From the NCBI GenBank assembly GCA_002943765.1, contig PQWQ01000002.1:1736001-1800000 (forward strand): 64,000 nucleotides of DNA, given 5' to 3'. This document shows positions 26,215-41,200 of the stretch, piece by piece. Every line of letters starts with the position of its first letter. The first letter of the stretch is position 1. A model generated the notes under the pieces. It saw nothing but the letters and a program-made list of their open reading frames with translations, was not told where the DNA came from and did not search any database. A program made the position numbers and the translations under genes. The DNA is from Psoroptes ovis. Lineage: Eukaryota; Arthropoda; Arachnida; Sarcoptiformes; Psoroptidae.

Positions 26215-29200
26215 ATGCAACAAAAATATTTCCTACAACAAATATTTCATCATCAACAACAACAACAACAATCATCAACGTTACTATTATTGATAATTTC
26301 GTTATTATTATTTTTAGGTAAGTTATTATTATTCATTTTCACTTTAATTTCGTATTGAGCTAATAATTTTATACTAAAATGCTATTATGAATTCGTACAT
26401 TTTCTTTTCCATTTTCGTTTCTAAAACTTTTAATGAATTCGCTGCCAAAGTTAAATTCATTCATTCATAGTCATTCACAATTGAACAGCATCAAATATCA
26501 TCATCGTTTGTTTTTTTCCTTCTTCTTCATCTCATGCTTTTTTTCTATTTTCATTTCGTTTGAATTTTCAAAATGAAGAATAGCCCATAGGGCACTTACA
26601 ATGTACCCGCAAACATTAAATTGAATCGAAAAATGATTGCATTTAAATTCATTCCCGCATATATATGCATTGATATTGAGAAAGATATTGATGAAGACTG
26701 ACAAGAATTTTTTTTTTTCGTTGCCGAAGAAATTTCTTCTTTCTATCTATCTCGATCGCTCTTGCACTTGGATATCATATTTGAATTTAGTTATGAAAAT
26801 GATCAAAATATTTCATATATTATAAATCAATTTTCCACTTTTCAGTTATGATTTTCAGAGAAAATTGAGAGAAAAAAATTTTCGACTTTTTATCCATAAA
26901 TGAAATTGAAACTATTTGAATATCTGATATATATTCACGAAATACGACCCGTGACATATAGAGATATACGAATATATTTCTTTGGATCGATATGTCAAAA
27001 AAGAGAAAAAAAATTGTATGCTAAAGCAAATACGTGATCATTCTATGTGTTTGTAGGAATATATAATGCAAGTGTTTGTGTGTTATGTATTCACGATCAT
27101 GGTTTTGATTGTCGCTATGATCAAGTTATCATCATCAAAAATTTTTGTATGAGAAAAAAGTATGTTAATAGAATTTTTTCGACAGAATAAAAATGAAAAT
27201 ATTAATTTAAAAACTGCATATACAAAGTAATGATAAAATTTTTGGATTCTGAATATTACGAAACACCATAAGATTCTGGTGAATTTTTGTGTTTTTGATT
27301 ATGAAATATGTGAGAAATTTTGGAGAAAAAAAAATGAGATCTAATAATATTAATATTCTTTTGAATAATCTTTTTGAATTATAATTTATTTATCATCGTT
27401 AATATTAAAAAAGAACATAAATAAACAAAAAAAAAAATTCTCCTTATTTGCATACTTTATTCTTACAAATTCTTATCCAATATTTGACTATTATGTTCTC
27501 TTCATTTCACTTGAAATTCATGAAATTTATTAATGAGAATTAGTATTTGTTCTTCGCCTTATTATTATTAATATTATTAATGTTAATACTATTATTAAAA
27601 TTCAAGGAATTCAAACTAGAAAATTTTGATGGACGCAATCAAATGAATGAATATGAATGATGCATGTTTTTGTGTATATGTGAATTTTTATATGTCTTTT
27701 GGTTAAATATAAGAAAATAAGTTTCAAAATTTAATCATATTTATATAATATTATGAAATATCATTTCTCATTAAATGTATAAAGCAATGTTTTGACACAC
27801 TTTGTTATTTTTATGGATGATGATGATCATGATGATCATGATAAGATGAATACAAATTTTCGTGTGTGTGTGCATGTGTGTGTCATATCATTGATGCACA
27901 AATATTTACACAAGATTTTTCTTTGCTTTTTTTCTTTCTTTATTCAATTCCATTTTCTTTTGTCATTTTCTCTCTTTTTTTTGGCTGAATTCTTGATGAA
28001 TAATGATAATAATAGTAATAATAATTGAATGAAATGCTAATAAAAAATAATTCAATGATGATATTATGATATGAAAGGAATTGAAAATAATAATATTTGT
28101 CACTTGGATATCGATTATATTAATTAAATTTTTTTGTTGATCATCGTTTCCATTAGACTTTTATTGATTGATTGATTTGAATTATGAATTTTTCATTCAT
28201 TTTTCGCTAATTTTTCCCCATCAAATTGTTAATCAAATAACAAATAATGATAAGAAATTATTACATTGAAATTTCATTGATTCTTTTGTCCAAATTATCA
28301 TTTTCATTATGATTCTCAATTATTTTCGCTTACACACACATACATCTCTTGACTTTATGATCAACGAATGTTTTTTATATTCTTCTCTACATTTTCTATT
28401 AATATTTGCCATTATCAAATATATTTTTTTCGAAAGAATCTAATAACACAAGATGACAATGTTTATTTTATGGTTTTTTCTTTTTCTCCTCTTATTTGTG
28501 TGATCACATTTTATCATCATATAAAAAGCTGTATATTTGTCATCGTTGTTATGTTATGTATGTATGTTAGTGGTCATGTTTTTTTTTCTGTCGAGTTAAA
28601 AGGAAAATTTTACTCGATTTTTTAAAAAATAACAATTTTTTCATCTAATATTTGATGATGATGATGATGATGTTGACTATTTTTATGCTATTTAATACAA
28701 ATTTCCAAATGTTTGTTTGTTGGATCATCATTCTTATTATTATTATCATAACAATTTTTTCAAGAGAATTCTGTAATTTTCTTATTTTTTTTGTCATTCT
28801 TTTGAAGCATTTGTATCGTACACATCTATCGAACGACGACAAATTGTATTTATTATTATATTTGATTGTTTGCTTTTTATGAAAAAAAATTTCAACATAA
28901 TAGTTGTACGCTGTTGTCAGTGTGTGTGTATGCCTTGTCAACAAAAATAACTCATGATCATGATGACCATAGTTATCAATGTGTTGTTATTATTATTTAT
29001 TATCATTCAGCTTTCAATATTTGTGTAGAATGAAAAACTAATAAAAAAAATTTGTGAAATTTCTGCTGAAAAAAAACATGAAATTTTTTTTTCATCAAAA
29101 GTTAATCAAAAATCAAAATGAATTTGACCACAAAGCGAAACAGCTGAATAAAATGAGTGGACATGCCATAAAAAATTTTGATATTAGATTTTTTTTTTGT

Positions 29201-32200
29201 TAAAGTTTCCATAAATAAACCGATATTAAAATTTAAACAGTTTTTTCTCAGCACTTTTTCTGCTTGTTTGCATGTAAAACGTCAAAATTGCTCGAAATCA
29301 CTGACTTGACATGTACCGAATTAGCAGTAGTGATCAAACAAAAATTTATATATCCGTACATATCGATGAAATTCGTTATTAGTTTCTATAGCTTTCTCTC
29401 ATGTTTTGGTGAAATTTGTCATTGTTGCAAAAAGGATTATTCTATTATTCATATCATTTAATTTATAATGAAATAATCAACATTTCATTTCATTATTAAT
29501 GTGTATCGATACACATATAAAGAGATATTCATTTCAAAATAAACATGAATTTATCACGCCCTAAAAGGCTTCTGTTGTTATTGACCCTTGGTCTATTGGT
29601 TGATAAACATCCATTTTCGTTCCATTTTGAATTTCAATCAATAAAATTGAAAATGGCTAAGCTAAAATTCTATTCTAGTTCAATATTTTCAATTAATATA
29701 CGTGTGGGAATTGTGTAAAAAAATTTACGACATTGAAAAGTCCAAAATGAAAATTTTCATTTCATATTCTGGACACATTCATGATGTGGAATGTCCCTTG
29801 ATTGATTTTAAGTAGGCGTATTCATCTTGTTATTTTTTTTATTTTTTTTTTAATTTGAGGCTATTTTTTCTCCTTTATTTTTCATAATATTTCATTATTT
29901 TTATTCGTGTACATTCAATTGTCATTTTTGGTATTTCACTTTTCAATGAAAATAAAATGTCAAAGTGTTTGTAAAGCAAAAATATAAAAAAAACAACGGA
30001 TACACGAATAGTGTATTATTAATAATGATGATAATAATAACCTGAAAATTTATTAGTTCAATTTCCTTTGCATTACTATTTTTTTAGTTATTTTCACTTT
30101 TTGATTCATAATTTTGTATTATTATTTTTTCAACATTTATGATCAAAATAAATACACCGAAGAGTAGAATTTGCCATTTTATGGTTGTCAAAATAATGAT
30201 CAGAACCAAATACCAAATAAACTATTGATGATGATGATGATGGTTTAATAATAAATATATTTGAATTTTCATTTTTTGATGTAAAAATATAATTGAAATA
30301 AAAAAAAACAATGACCAAAAAAACAAAATAATTCCTAGAAATGAATAAATAAATAAAAATGATGATAAAATGACTTGAAATAATATGAAGTAAATGATGA
30401 TGATGATGATAATGATTATCATAAAAGTAATAATAATGATACTGACCATTTTTTGAGCCAAAAATTTCAAGAATAATAATAACATGTGCGTGCCGTTCAT
30501 GTCAATGCCATCCGCCATTGTTTACTGGTCGTCGTGGTGTACGCAACAAATATCCGTACACACAGAATTTATTTGTATTTTATTGTGCATGTATATCTAG
30601 TTCGTGTGTCTTTGTTTGTGTTAGTATGCATGGCTTGGATGTACATAGAATAATAATTATTTATTTTATAATTCAAAGGGGACCGAAAATTGTTGGCAAA
30701 GTTTCAGTGGATCAAAAACAGAAAATTGTGATCCACCATCATTGTTGTTTGTTGTTGTTTTTGTTGTCTTTGTTCACATGTTTGTATGTTTTATATCGTT
30801 TAGAATTATTATTATTATTATTATTATCATTGTCTTTTATTATTATCTGTGTTCCTTGAATATAATAACTGAAACCACAAATGACATTTGATGATTTGCT
30901 ATTTTGAAAGGTTCTCTCTCCATTCATTTACAAGGAGAAAACAAAATCAAAAAAAAATTAGGTTTTTTTTTGGCTTGATTGGAACAACAACAATACCAGT
31001 GCAACAAACACATGCAATTTTTGTTGTGGTGGCTGCTGTTGTCATAGTTTTTTCGTTGTTCATTTCATTATCATTTTGTACATTTGTTTTTTTGAAATGT
31101 TCAATGAAAAAAAAAAACGAATATATTCCCAATTGGTGCATATAATGAAAACAAAATTCAGTTTTTTTTTCGTTTTCGCTTTGTTTTTGCATAATAATTG
31201 ACAGCCTAATATTGTTTTCATGTTTTCATATTTGACCAATTTTTTTTTTTTTTTGTTGTTGGAATTTTCATTTTTTTCAAATTTCAATTTTAATGAAATT
31301 TTACTGAAATCGTTTGTGTGTGTGTGTTTTTTTTCGGTGTTTTGGTTGTTGTTGAATACATGATAAATTCATCTTGTTCATTTAAATTTGAACATTGATT
31401 TGCATTATCAGTGTATTATTATTTTCATTACTGAAACCATTGTTATTTCAATCGTTTGTTTTGCTGTTCATTTTATTATCGTTTTTTTGTTGAATTCATA
31501 TTTTAAAATTCCTATTTTTTTATTATTTTGCTAAAAATAAAACAGGAAAACAAAATTCTCGATGATTTTGCAAAAAAAAAAAAAAAAAAAAAAAAACACA
31601 CAAATCATATCTGTCATTTACACATTCAAAAACAAAAATGAAAAAATCGGTGAAATACTGTTTTTTTTCTCGGAAAAACAAAAATTAAAATTTCAAATAT
31701 CCACCCATTTTTTTGTTTATTTTTTCAATGATAAATTTATTCGGTGAAAAAAAATCAGAATTTAAATTTATAAAAATTCAAATTAAATTCGTCATTCAGA
31801 ATCCTCGATATATTTTTATCTGTGGACGTTGCGGACACATACTTTAAACATGTCCAAAAGATGTGTTTATTTATTTTTCTCTCCTCAAACCTTATCACCA
31901 AATTATTAAGATGAATTTCCTGATTCCATTTTTGGTTTGGATGAACGAAATTTCGCTTGTATTCATTTATAATATTGATTCCTGATTTGAAAAAAAATTG
32001 AATAATATAACATAATAAACAAACCTCAAGAATAACATATCATCAATTGTAGATGTATTTTATTTTCAAAATATTAAAATGCAAACATTGATAAAACACT
32101 AAGAGGATTAAAAAATGGAGAAAAATTTTTTCATTTCATTTTTTAAATCTTAATCTCAATCTAATTTTTTATTTTTGTTTCATTTATTTATTTCCCATAC

Positions 32201-35200
32201 AAAATTTATTAGTTATTAGTTAGTCAATGAATGTCTTCATCGTTGTTGCTGTTGTTGTTGTGTTATTGACGATGATATGACTAAATAATGGAATTACCAT
32301 TTTTTGAGGACCGAATTTTTTTTCCTGATTATTTCGATGTTTTCCGTTCGTTTATTTTTTTGAAGAGGCTTTTTAATAGGTTCCCCAATAATAATTTGCA
32401 TGAATCGGGAAAAAAATCCATACAATTCTACGATTTTTTTCGGTACAATTTTGGGCTCCATGATCGTAAATCCTATGTATCGAAATACTCGATATATTTT
32501 GCAAAATGTGCATTTCTTTTCCAAATAACAAACATTTTCGATGAATTTTTTTTTCTACTTTTTGCTGAAGAATTTTATTTGAATAATTTTTTTTTTTCAA
32601 AAATCCATGTTTATCGAGAATTTTACCATGAATTCTTCCGTTAAAATTGTGAATTTATTTCTTTCCATCGAAAATGGCCACCAACCGTATTTTTCCTTTT
32701 GTTTTTAAATTTACATTCACATATTTTTTTGCATTAAAGCTTCACTATTCGAATATTCAAACATATAATCTCTATTTAATGACATTCATATTCTTATTCC
32801 CAATTTGACGAAGAAAAAAAAAATATTGTTCGATCATTGTTTTATTTCAATACTTGATTATATCGATATGCATTTATGTGAAAATACGTTAGATGCTTGA
32901 AACTAGATTTAAGAAAAAACAAACAAAGTAAACTAGGCTCTAAATTCCAACACTTGCACATTTATTCATCCCAATAAAATCTATCAAAACAAATGGTTGT
33001 AAATTGTCAATGTTTTTGTCACGTTACGTAAATTTTTCAAAAAGAAAAAATTTCAAATTTATTTCACTACCAATTTTCATATGGTTGATTGAAAAAAATT
33101 TAGAAAATTCAATCCACTTAATATCGATTTTTTTCTTTCGACTTGAATCAATGAAAAATGATAATAAAATCATTGAAAAGTAAAAAAAAATAATCTGATT
33201 TTTCATTTTATTTTATTCCATTTTTTAAACAATGTATTCTTTTCGTTTTTTTTTGCCTTCTTCTTTATTGAAATAAATGAATCGATTCATAGAAAAAATA
33301 AAGAATAATTTAAAGTGGAAATATAAAATAAATAAATTTGCAAAAAAAATAAAACAAAATTTCATTTGAATAAACACATTATTGTGTGTGTGTATAAGTG
33401 TAATAACAATAATAATTTAATACTTTTTATTTATTTATTTATTTTTCACATTTATTTACTTATATATTTTTTCGTTTATTTTTCATGTGTGTTAAATGGG
33501 ATCTAAATTCAAATTGAATTTTTTTTCTAACATAAAAGAGAAAGACACACTTAGAAAGAGTGAGAAAAATTATTGTTCCATGAAAAATATAATGATTTGC
33601 TTCAGTGATGAAAGTTTTTAACTGTTTCGTTAAAAGTGTAATTGTGTATGTATATGTGTTTCGTATGGCAAAATAACAATGATAGAAAGTGATAAATTTA
33701 ATCATCTCACTCTCACTGTTTGTGCGTGTGTATGATTGAAATACCCATTGAATTCATTGAATGAATGAATATATGGCAAAGAAATTATTTTTCTTCGTGA
33801 ATAAATATGATAAAATAAAGTAATAATAACGGTAAAATCTCCTGCAATTCCTCCTCATCACTTTCTTATTGAATGATGCTTAAGCCTTTTATCAACAATT
33901 TTTTTTTCATTTTTCAATATTGTTACGTCAGTATTCTCAGCAATAAATATTTTACATTCTTCCATTTCGTTGACAAAATGTATGTTTCCAATTATTGCGT
34001 ATCAAATTTTGCTAAAAATTTTCACTTTTTCAAAGAAAAAATTGAATATTTATTCAAAATACATTTTCCAGCATTTAATTTCGGCATCTTTGCTGCATTT
34101 CAGTGTTAATTATTTTTGCATTTTTTGTTTTGTTTTGTTTTTATTTGATTGTTTCTATTATTTTTCGCCCACTCATATTCACTGCAAAAGTTGATAATAT
34201 TCCTTATTTTTTATGCTTCGGTGTTAAAAAAAATGAAAATAAATAAATATAAACCTCTATGATTATTATATGAAAATTGAATTTTTCCCCTTTTTTTACT
34301 TTTAAAATTGTTAAGAATAATGTTGGTAATAACAGCAATAATTTTATTTCACTTCGTTTATTTACTTTTCCATCTTATTTTACCCTAAAAAACGAATTTA
34401 TTTTCATGTTTTTTCTTTTTCTTTTCTTTCATAAGAAATCAAAAATGAAACTTTTTTTTCATTTTTTTCCATTGTATTTTACAAGGAAAATTTTCTTATT
34501 TCATAATGAAATTTGAAACTTTTTTTTTCTGTTGATGTTGTTCTTTGAATTTGAATTCAAAACGAATTTTTTGAATATTATATTTGTTTGGTATGATTCA
34601 ATATATCACTGTTAGAATACAAATAAATAAATAAGAAAACAAGGAAATAGAATTTTGAAATTTCTTGAAACTTTTCGAAAATTTTTTCACAGAATAAATT
34701 GCCCTCTTAGAGTTCTCAGTATCTCTGTGTGTGTGTGTGTTCATTCAGTAACTTGATTTAATTTTCTGCTCCATTTTTGCACCGAAATCCACTGGAACAA
34801 AAATGTGATAGTGGCAATGATTTTAATAATTATGAATGCACAGTGCCAACATTTGAAATTATTAACAATAATCTTTATTTATTGGTACTTTGCCTAAGAC
34901 TTTGCACCTTGGAAAAAATCTGCCTACATTCAAATTATTCTCGACTAAATCAGTAATAGAATTTGTCAATTTTTCTTCTTCCTTCTGAGATTGAAATGTT
35001 TTTTAAATTGAAAATTTTCCATGTTTTTGAAATTTGAAATCTTTATCATTAAAATTCTTTCTATTAATTCCAATTGAAAAGACGAGAAGAGAAAAATAAA
35101 TTCAATTTTCATTGAAAAATACATATATTTACATGTCTGTGTGTGCATTTTTGAATGTGTAACAAACAAACTAACAAATAAACAAAATAATAATAATTTT

Positions 35201-38200
35201 GATGCTCGAATGAATTCTAATTCTCAAATTATTTTTAAATTGTGCGTATATGTCTGCTTATATATGACTGCATTTTGTATTATATCACTGCATGTGTTCT
35301 GGCTGCAGCTAAGGTTTTCCAGTGAAAACAACATGGAGGCTATGTTGTGGAGAGAATGAACAAAATGAACTCAGCCAGAAGCAACGAAATGCTTCCGTCT
35401 GTGTGTGTGTGTTCGAATTCAAATTGAAATATTATCATCTTTTTATAAATAAATAAATGGAATAAAATTTCAAAAGAATGCATTTTTTACTGAATGTAAA
35501 AATATTAATAAACAATTCAATATAATGGTGATGCTATTATCATCTTTGTATGTTTGTTTCATGGAGTGTAATGCAGAAACTTCTGCATTTTTTATCGTCT
35601 CTCTTTTAGCCCAGGTATAATTATGATGGCAAATTGTAATTCTTTTTTTGGCCTTCTTTGTGTCGAGGTATTTCTGGTATTTCTGTTTTATAATTACAAA
35701 AATTCTCTGCATCTGCAATTGTACGATTCTTGTTTATTATTATCATTACCATTACTTACGATTGTTTCAATCATTTCCAAATGAAAAAAGACATGATAAA
35801 AGCGAGCCAACTTGACGACCAACAAGCAAAATAGATGCATGTCTTCGAGAGGAATAGAAAGTTTGAACTAAAAATCGAAGAAATTAAATCAAAATGAATT
35901 GAAATAGAAATTAAAATTCAATTCAATAGACGCGCAGTGGTGTTTTTGCTATGGAGAATGAGAAAACAACAACAAGAAAAAAATCAATTCAAATAAAGTG
36001 ATTGAAATATTGAGAATCCTATCTTGAAAATGCATTCAATAATTTGCCCAAAATTTTCACTTGTGAATATCAAAATATTTTGGGGCAAAATTTGAAAAAT
36101 GAGAATCGAAATTAAATATATTGAGGAATATGTATTCTCATATATTTGAATAAATCAATGAGTTATTTCTTTCAAATTTAAGAATGAAAAATTTTTTTTT
36201 CTCAAAAATAAAATCTGATATAATTTCATTTTTTGAAAATGGGAAGAAAAAATTCCATTTTCACATTCCATAAATGATGACATTTTTCATTTTTGTTCGT
36301 CTATCCACCAGTTTTTACTTCGAGAACATCTTATTCTTGTTCCATTGTAAAAAATGAAAAATTCATGGCCATCGATGATAATGATGAGTGGCACATACAT
36401 CTCACAAATTCCCATACACACCATTCAGCCACATACTCATATCAATGCTTTCCTTATTGGATATGCATTTTACATGCGAACATTTGCTTTAAAATAAAAA
36501 TGCCATTTTCATATATTTCACATTTTCTTTGATTTTCATTTTAAATTTTTTTCTCCTTTTTTTATTCTTGTTTGGCTCCCTATTGTGCCAGTAATTTCCA
36601 GCTTTTTTTCAATGATTCATTCACATTTCATTCAATATTCACATTGAATAGATTTTCATTTCCGTTTTCATTTTATGAAAATAATGAAAATTGAAATTTC
36701 AAGAATATATAAAAAAAAACTCTTCAAATTCAAATTCATCTTGATTATTGTCTAAACATTTCGCTGTTATATTTGCCCGAAATAGAAAATGTTCATGTTT
36801 TTTTCGTATAATTTTCTCCTCCAAATTGAAAAAAATTGAATGAAATTATAAACGAGCGTATTTGATATATTGGTATTTATTAAAATAATGTTCAAACAAA
36901 TATTCATATACAAAGCATATTAATTCAACAAGATAATTTTAAAATATCGAATCAATTCATTAGAATTATATGGGGAAAAATTTTCCATGAAAAATTTATA
37001 AATTTTTTTCCCCATAAATTAAAATTTATGGAAAAAATGGATCAAAGAATTTCATTTTTGAAAAAGTTTAATTTATTTTCATTTTATTTTGACCGAAATT
37101 GAAAACAAGATTGAATTTAATTTCAATTTTTTAATTCTTATATTTCGGCTCGAAAATGAATGAATTGAGAGAGAAAGTCTTAAGAATAATTGAAAACATT
37201 GATTATTCAAAACGAGGAAAAAAAATTTGAAACTCGAATTTGTCATTTCAAATGTTATAACACACACACACGCACACACAAAACACACATATGGTTGCCA
37301 GTGCAAATTGAAAATAATGTAAAAATTTCAAATAGAATTTGAGTACCGAGATAAAAGAAATGCTTGTCAAAAGTTTATTAAAACAGAATTATTTTTGAAA
37401 AAGAGAGAGAGAATATATTCAAATGTACCAAGTAAAAATAAAAAAGAATCCGGGAAAGGAAATGAAATTTCATGGTTTGTGAGTGTTTGTGTGCTTTTGT
37501 TTCTGTGCTTTTGTATGTGTGTTATTTGTTGTATTTCATGATTGAAAATTGCAAATTGAAAATTTGAATTTTGAAATAACAAATTTTTCCATTCGTATTT
37601 TCATTATCAAATTATAAAATATAAGATCGAAAGAAAAAACCAACGAACAAAATCATAGAAATAATTTAACCAAAAATGAATGTAAAACTTTCTCAAGAAA
37701 CAAAAAAAAAAAAAATAATAATAATAATTTCCAATTTTACTTGTAATTTCGAGAATTTTTTGTTTTTTGTTGTTCTTACCAATTTCGTATAAGAAAATCA
37801 AAAAATGGAAAATAATGGAAATATTCACTTTTTCACTTGTGATATCCATACATTTATATGTCACATGCATTGTGCATATGTCTTTATTTTGTACCACATA
37901 AGTCGTTTAATGCATCGCATCCATTTTGGTTTGAACCGAATCTCAAAGAAACAAAAACCTAATTTAATTATTATCACACACACAAGAATATATTGTTTGA
38001 TTGTTTTTGTCATTGTCGTTGGTGTTTTGTTTTTCATTTGCCATCATTTAATTCAAAAGTAATTCATTTATTTATATATGTTTTTTTTATTGAATCTCAT
38101 TTTCATCTCATTTATAATTGTCTCAATGTAATGGGATCCATTTTTCCTTATTTTTTTGGTCTTGGATTTTTTCTTCGATTTCATTTGGTGGAACGATTTT

Positions 38201-41200
38201 CGAATTGAAAATTAAAAAATTAAATGAATGAATGAATGAAAGTCGAAAAAAACAGCTACAGCTATGATCAGAAAGTTTGTACACACACATTATAGACATT
38301 GATATCACTATTATTGATATTGTTTTTATATGCATTAAACTACTAAATTGTTTGAAATGATTTATATCGAATTTTTAATTCAATTAAGACATTTATTTCT
38401 ATATTTTATGTTTGTTTTTCTCCACTAATTTCACTATTTTTTTTTCTCATCTCTAATCTATTTTCAATTAATTGAACAAACTTTGTTTGTTTGGCTTTGT
38501 ATGGTCTTCATTTCATTATCATCATCATTATCGATTTCAATATATCGAACAAATAATGTTTCGAATTAATTTAAAACATTTCTGAGATTTGAAAATCATA
38601 TTCAATCATTTCATCAAACATTTGTTGGTTCATTTTTCCATGCATTCATTACTAAATTCTTCATTCGAGCTAATTGACAATCAAATCATTCAATTTTCAA
38701 TTCATTGACATGTGTCTTGATGTAATATATGATGTCAGTGAAAAAATCCAATGACTAGTCTTTTTAATAACTATTTATTTGTATCAATTGGCATGATATG
38801 ATGAATAATGCATAAATTTATGATCATCATTATGTATCATTTGTTCAGTTTGTTTTATCATTAAAAACTGAATACTCGAATAGATTTAGAAACACTTCAT
38901 ACAATACTGTGTCAATGACCATCATCGATTGAAGATGATGATGATTACTAATGATTGAATGGAGGCTATTATTATTTTGTAAATCTTTTTCGATCAATTT
39001 ACAAAATTCAAGAAATGCAATTTTTTTCTTGAGATTTTTCTGCTCGTTTTCGATTGTTTTTCTGCATCTTTGACCTATTTTTTTGCGTTAATTTTGGAAA
39101 TTCTTTGATTATGATTCTCTTTTATCAAGACCATTCATGCCATGTTACTCTTGCATGTTTGTTATCGCTATCAACATCGCAAAACATTTGTTTATTTCAT
39201 TTTTTCTCCAAAAAAATTTGCTTTTGTTGAATACTTTTTGTATCATTTTCTTACATGAATCATTTTTATCAACACATCATCATCATTCATACACAATTTA
39301 AGCGCATCTTTTTTTATTCTTCTATTTCTCTGTTTTGTAATTATTCTTGTTTCTATTCATTTTGGCGTAAAAATAAATTCAAAGAGTTTTCTTTTCTTGT
39401 TTCTTTTATTTTGATACCAATGACTTTTTTCCTGTTTGTGTTTACTGATATTGTTTTGTTTTTTCTATTCCATTGTTTTCACTTGAATCATCAGAACAAA
39501 ATGAAAATGAAAATGAACAAAAAAAAATCAGAACTAAATCGGTTGATGATGGCTCTGTGATTCCGGATCTTTCATGACAATTATAAACCATTGTTTTCCA
39601 TTGTTTTTTTCTTTTTGCAAGGTTTCATTTCATGAACATTAAATGTAACTTGGTTAATTTTTCTTTTTTGCTTGATGAAAACTGCAAGAGAAAAAGTAGT
39701 TAATCTTGTTCATTTATTTATTTATTTTTCTTGCTTTGATCACATGATTTTATTGTTTGATTCTATTGCTATCCGCTGCAATGACATGTTCATATTATTA
39801 TTAATCTATTTTCTTATTCGAAGAAATTAGAAAAATCTTTTCTTTTGATGATCATAAAATTTCTTATATGAAAATAAAAGATAAACTTATTATCATTTGA
39901 AAATAATGAAAAATACGAATCTAAAAATAACAATCAAAATAATGATAAAATGAAATAAAATAAATGACATAATCAGTGCATTTGTGATTATGAAAAATAG
40001 TTTTGAATTATTTTATTCTTCTTTGCCATTTTTCTTCAAGTAAAAGCAATTCCCTTTGGCAAAATAGTGATAATAATCATAAACAATAGATTGGATCATA
40101 ATGAATGATTAATAAATATTAGAAAATGAGAGAATAGAAAAAAATTTGGACAATGCATTATTTTTACTTTGTTTCATCATTTTCTAAATTTTTATTTTAT
40201 TTTATTTGATTTTTTGGTGATTCTAAAGTATTGAAATAAATATAATAAATAAACATAATCAAAATCTTCAATTATTATTTGTCTGATTATATTTTTTCTT
40301 CTAGCAAATCTATCTAAAATAATGATATCAAAATAATGCAAACACAAATGTTGCTCTGTTTGCTTCACTGCAATAATTCATATTTATTCGAGATATGTAT
40401 TCATGTACATACAAAATTAAATTAATTACAGTGAAGCAAACATTTTTACAAACAAAATTAATAATCACAATAATAATAATAATAATAATAATCAAATATG
40501 CTATATTTCTTTTCGAATCTCTTAGATTTGATTCTTAAATTCATTATTTTGAATATTTGTAAATGAAAATTAACAAAAAAATATCATAGACCAAAAAAAT
40601 TAGCACGAAACTTGTTTATGTCTGCATGTTGTTTGTATGTCAATGTATTTCGAATATTTTTCTGTGAATAATAAAATAAACAAATATAATTTAATTTAGC
40701 TTAGAAGTGAAAATAAATGTATAGATTGCCATTATTTCATAGATCCATGAACAATGCTCATTTGAATATTATAATTAGAAATTGGCTTATACACTTATCT
40801 AAGTAATGATGATAATAATATTAACAAATAAAATCAAGTAAAATTACATAATTCCATGTCGCTATATTATCGTGATGGAATGTGCTCATTAAAGCTTATT
40901 TAAGCTTATTTATTCACGCTTATTTAATCAGACAATCAAAAACCAGGCTAGACACTAACCATAATCATAGAATTTAAAATTCTGATTTTTTATCGTTGAT
41001 AAAATTTAACGTTAAACACTGAAACGATTTTGGGGTTTCTTGTTTATTATCGTTATCACAATTATTGTCCTTCATAGTCAATTTTTTTCTCATTGCAATT
41101 TTAAATTGTCATAATATATAAATAATTATCATCCATTTTTTTCTCCTCTGTATGACGTAAAAACTAATTCTTGTCATCTTTTTTTTCGCTACATTCGACA

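Noticed and set aside
36963..37036. Inverted repeat TGGGGAAAAA ... TTTTTCCCCA
   Set aside because: Mostly A/T runs; the stem is short and expected by chance at this composition.
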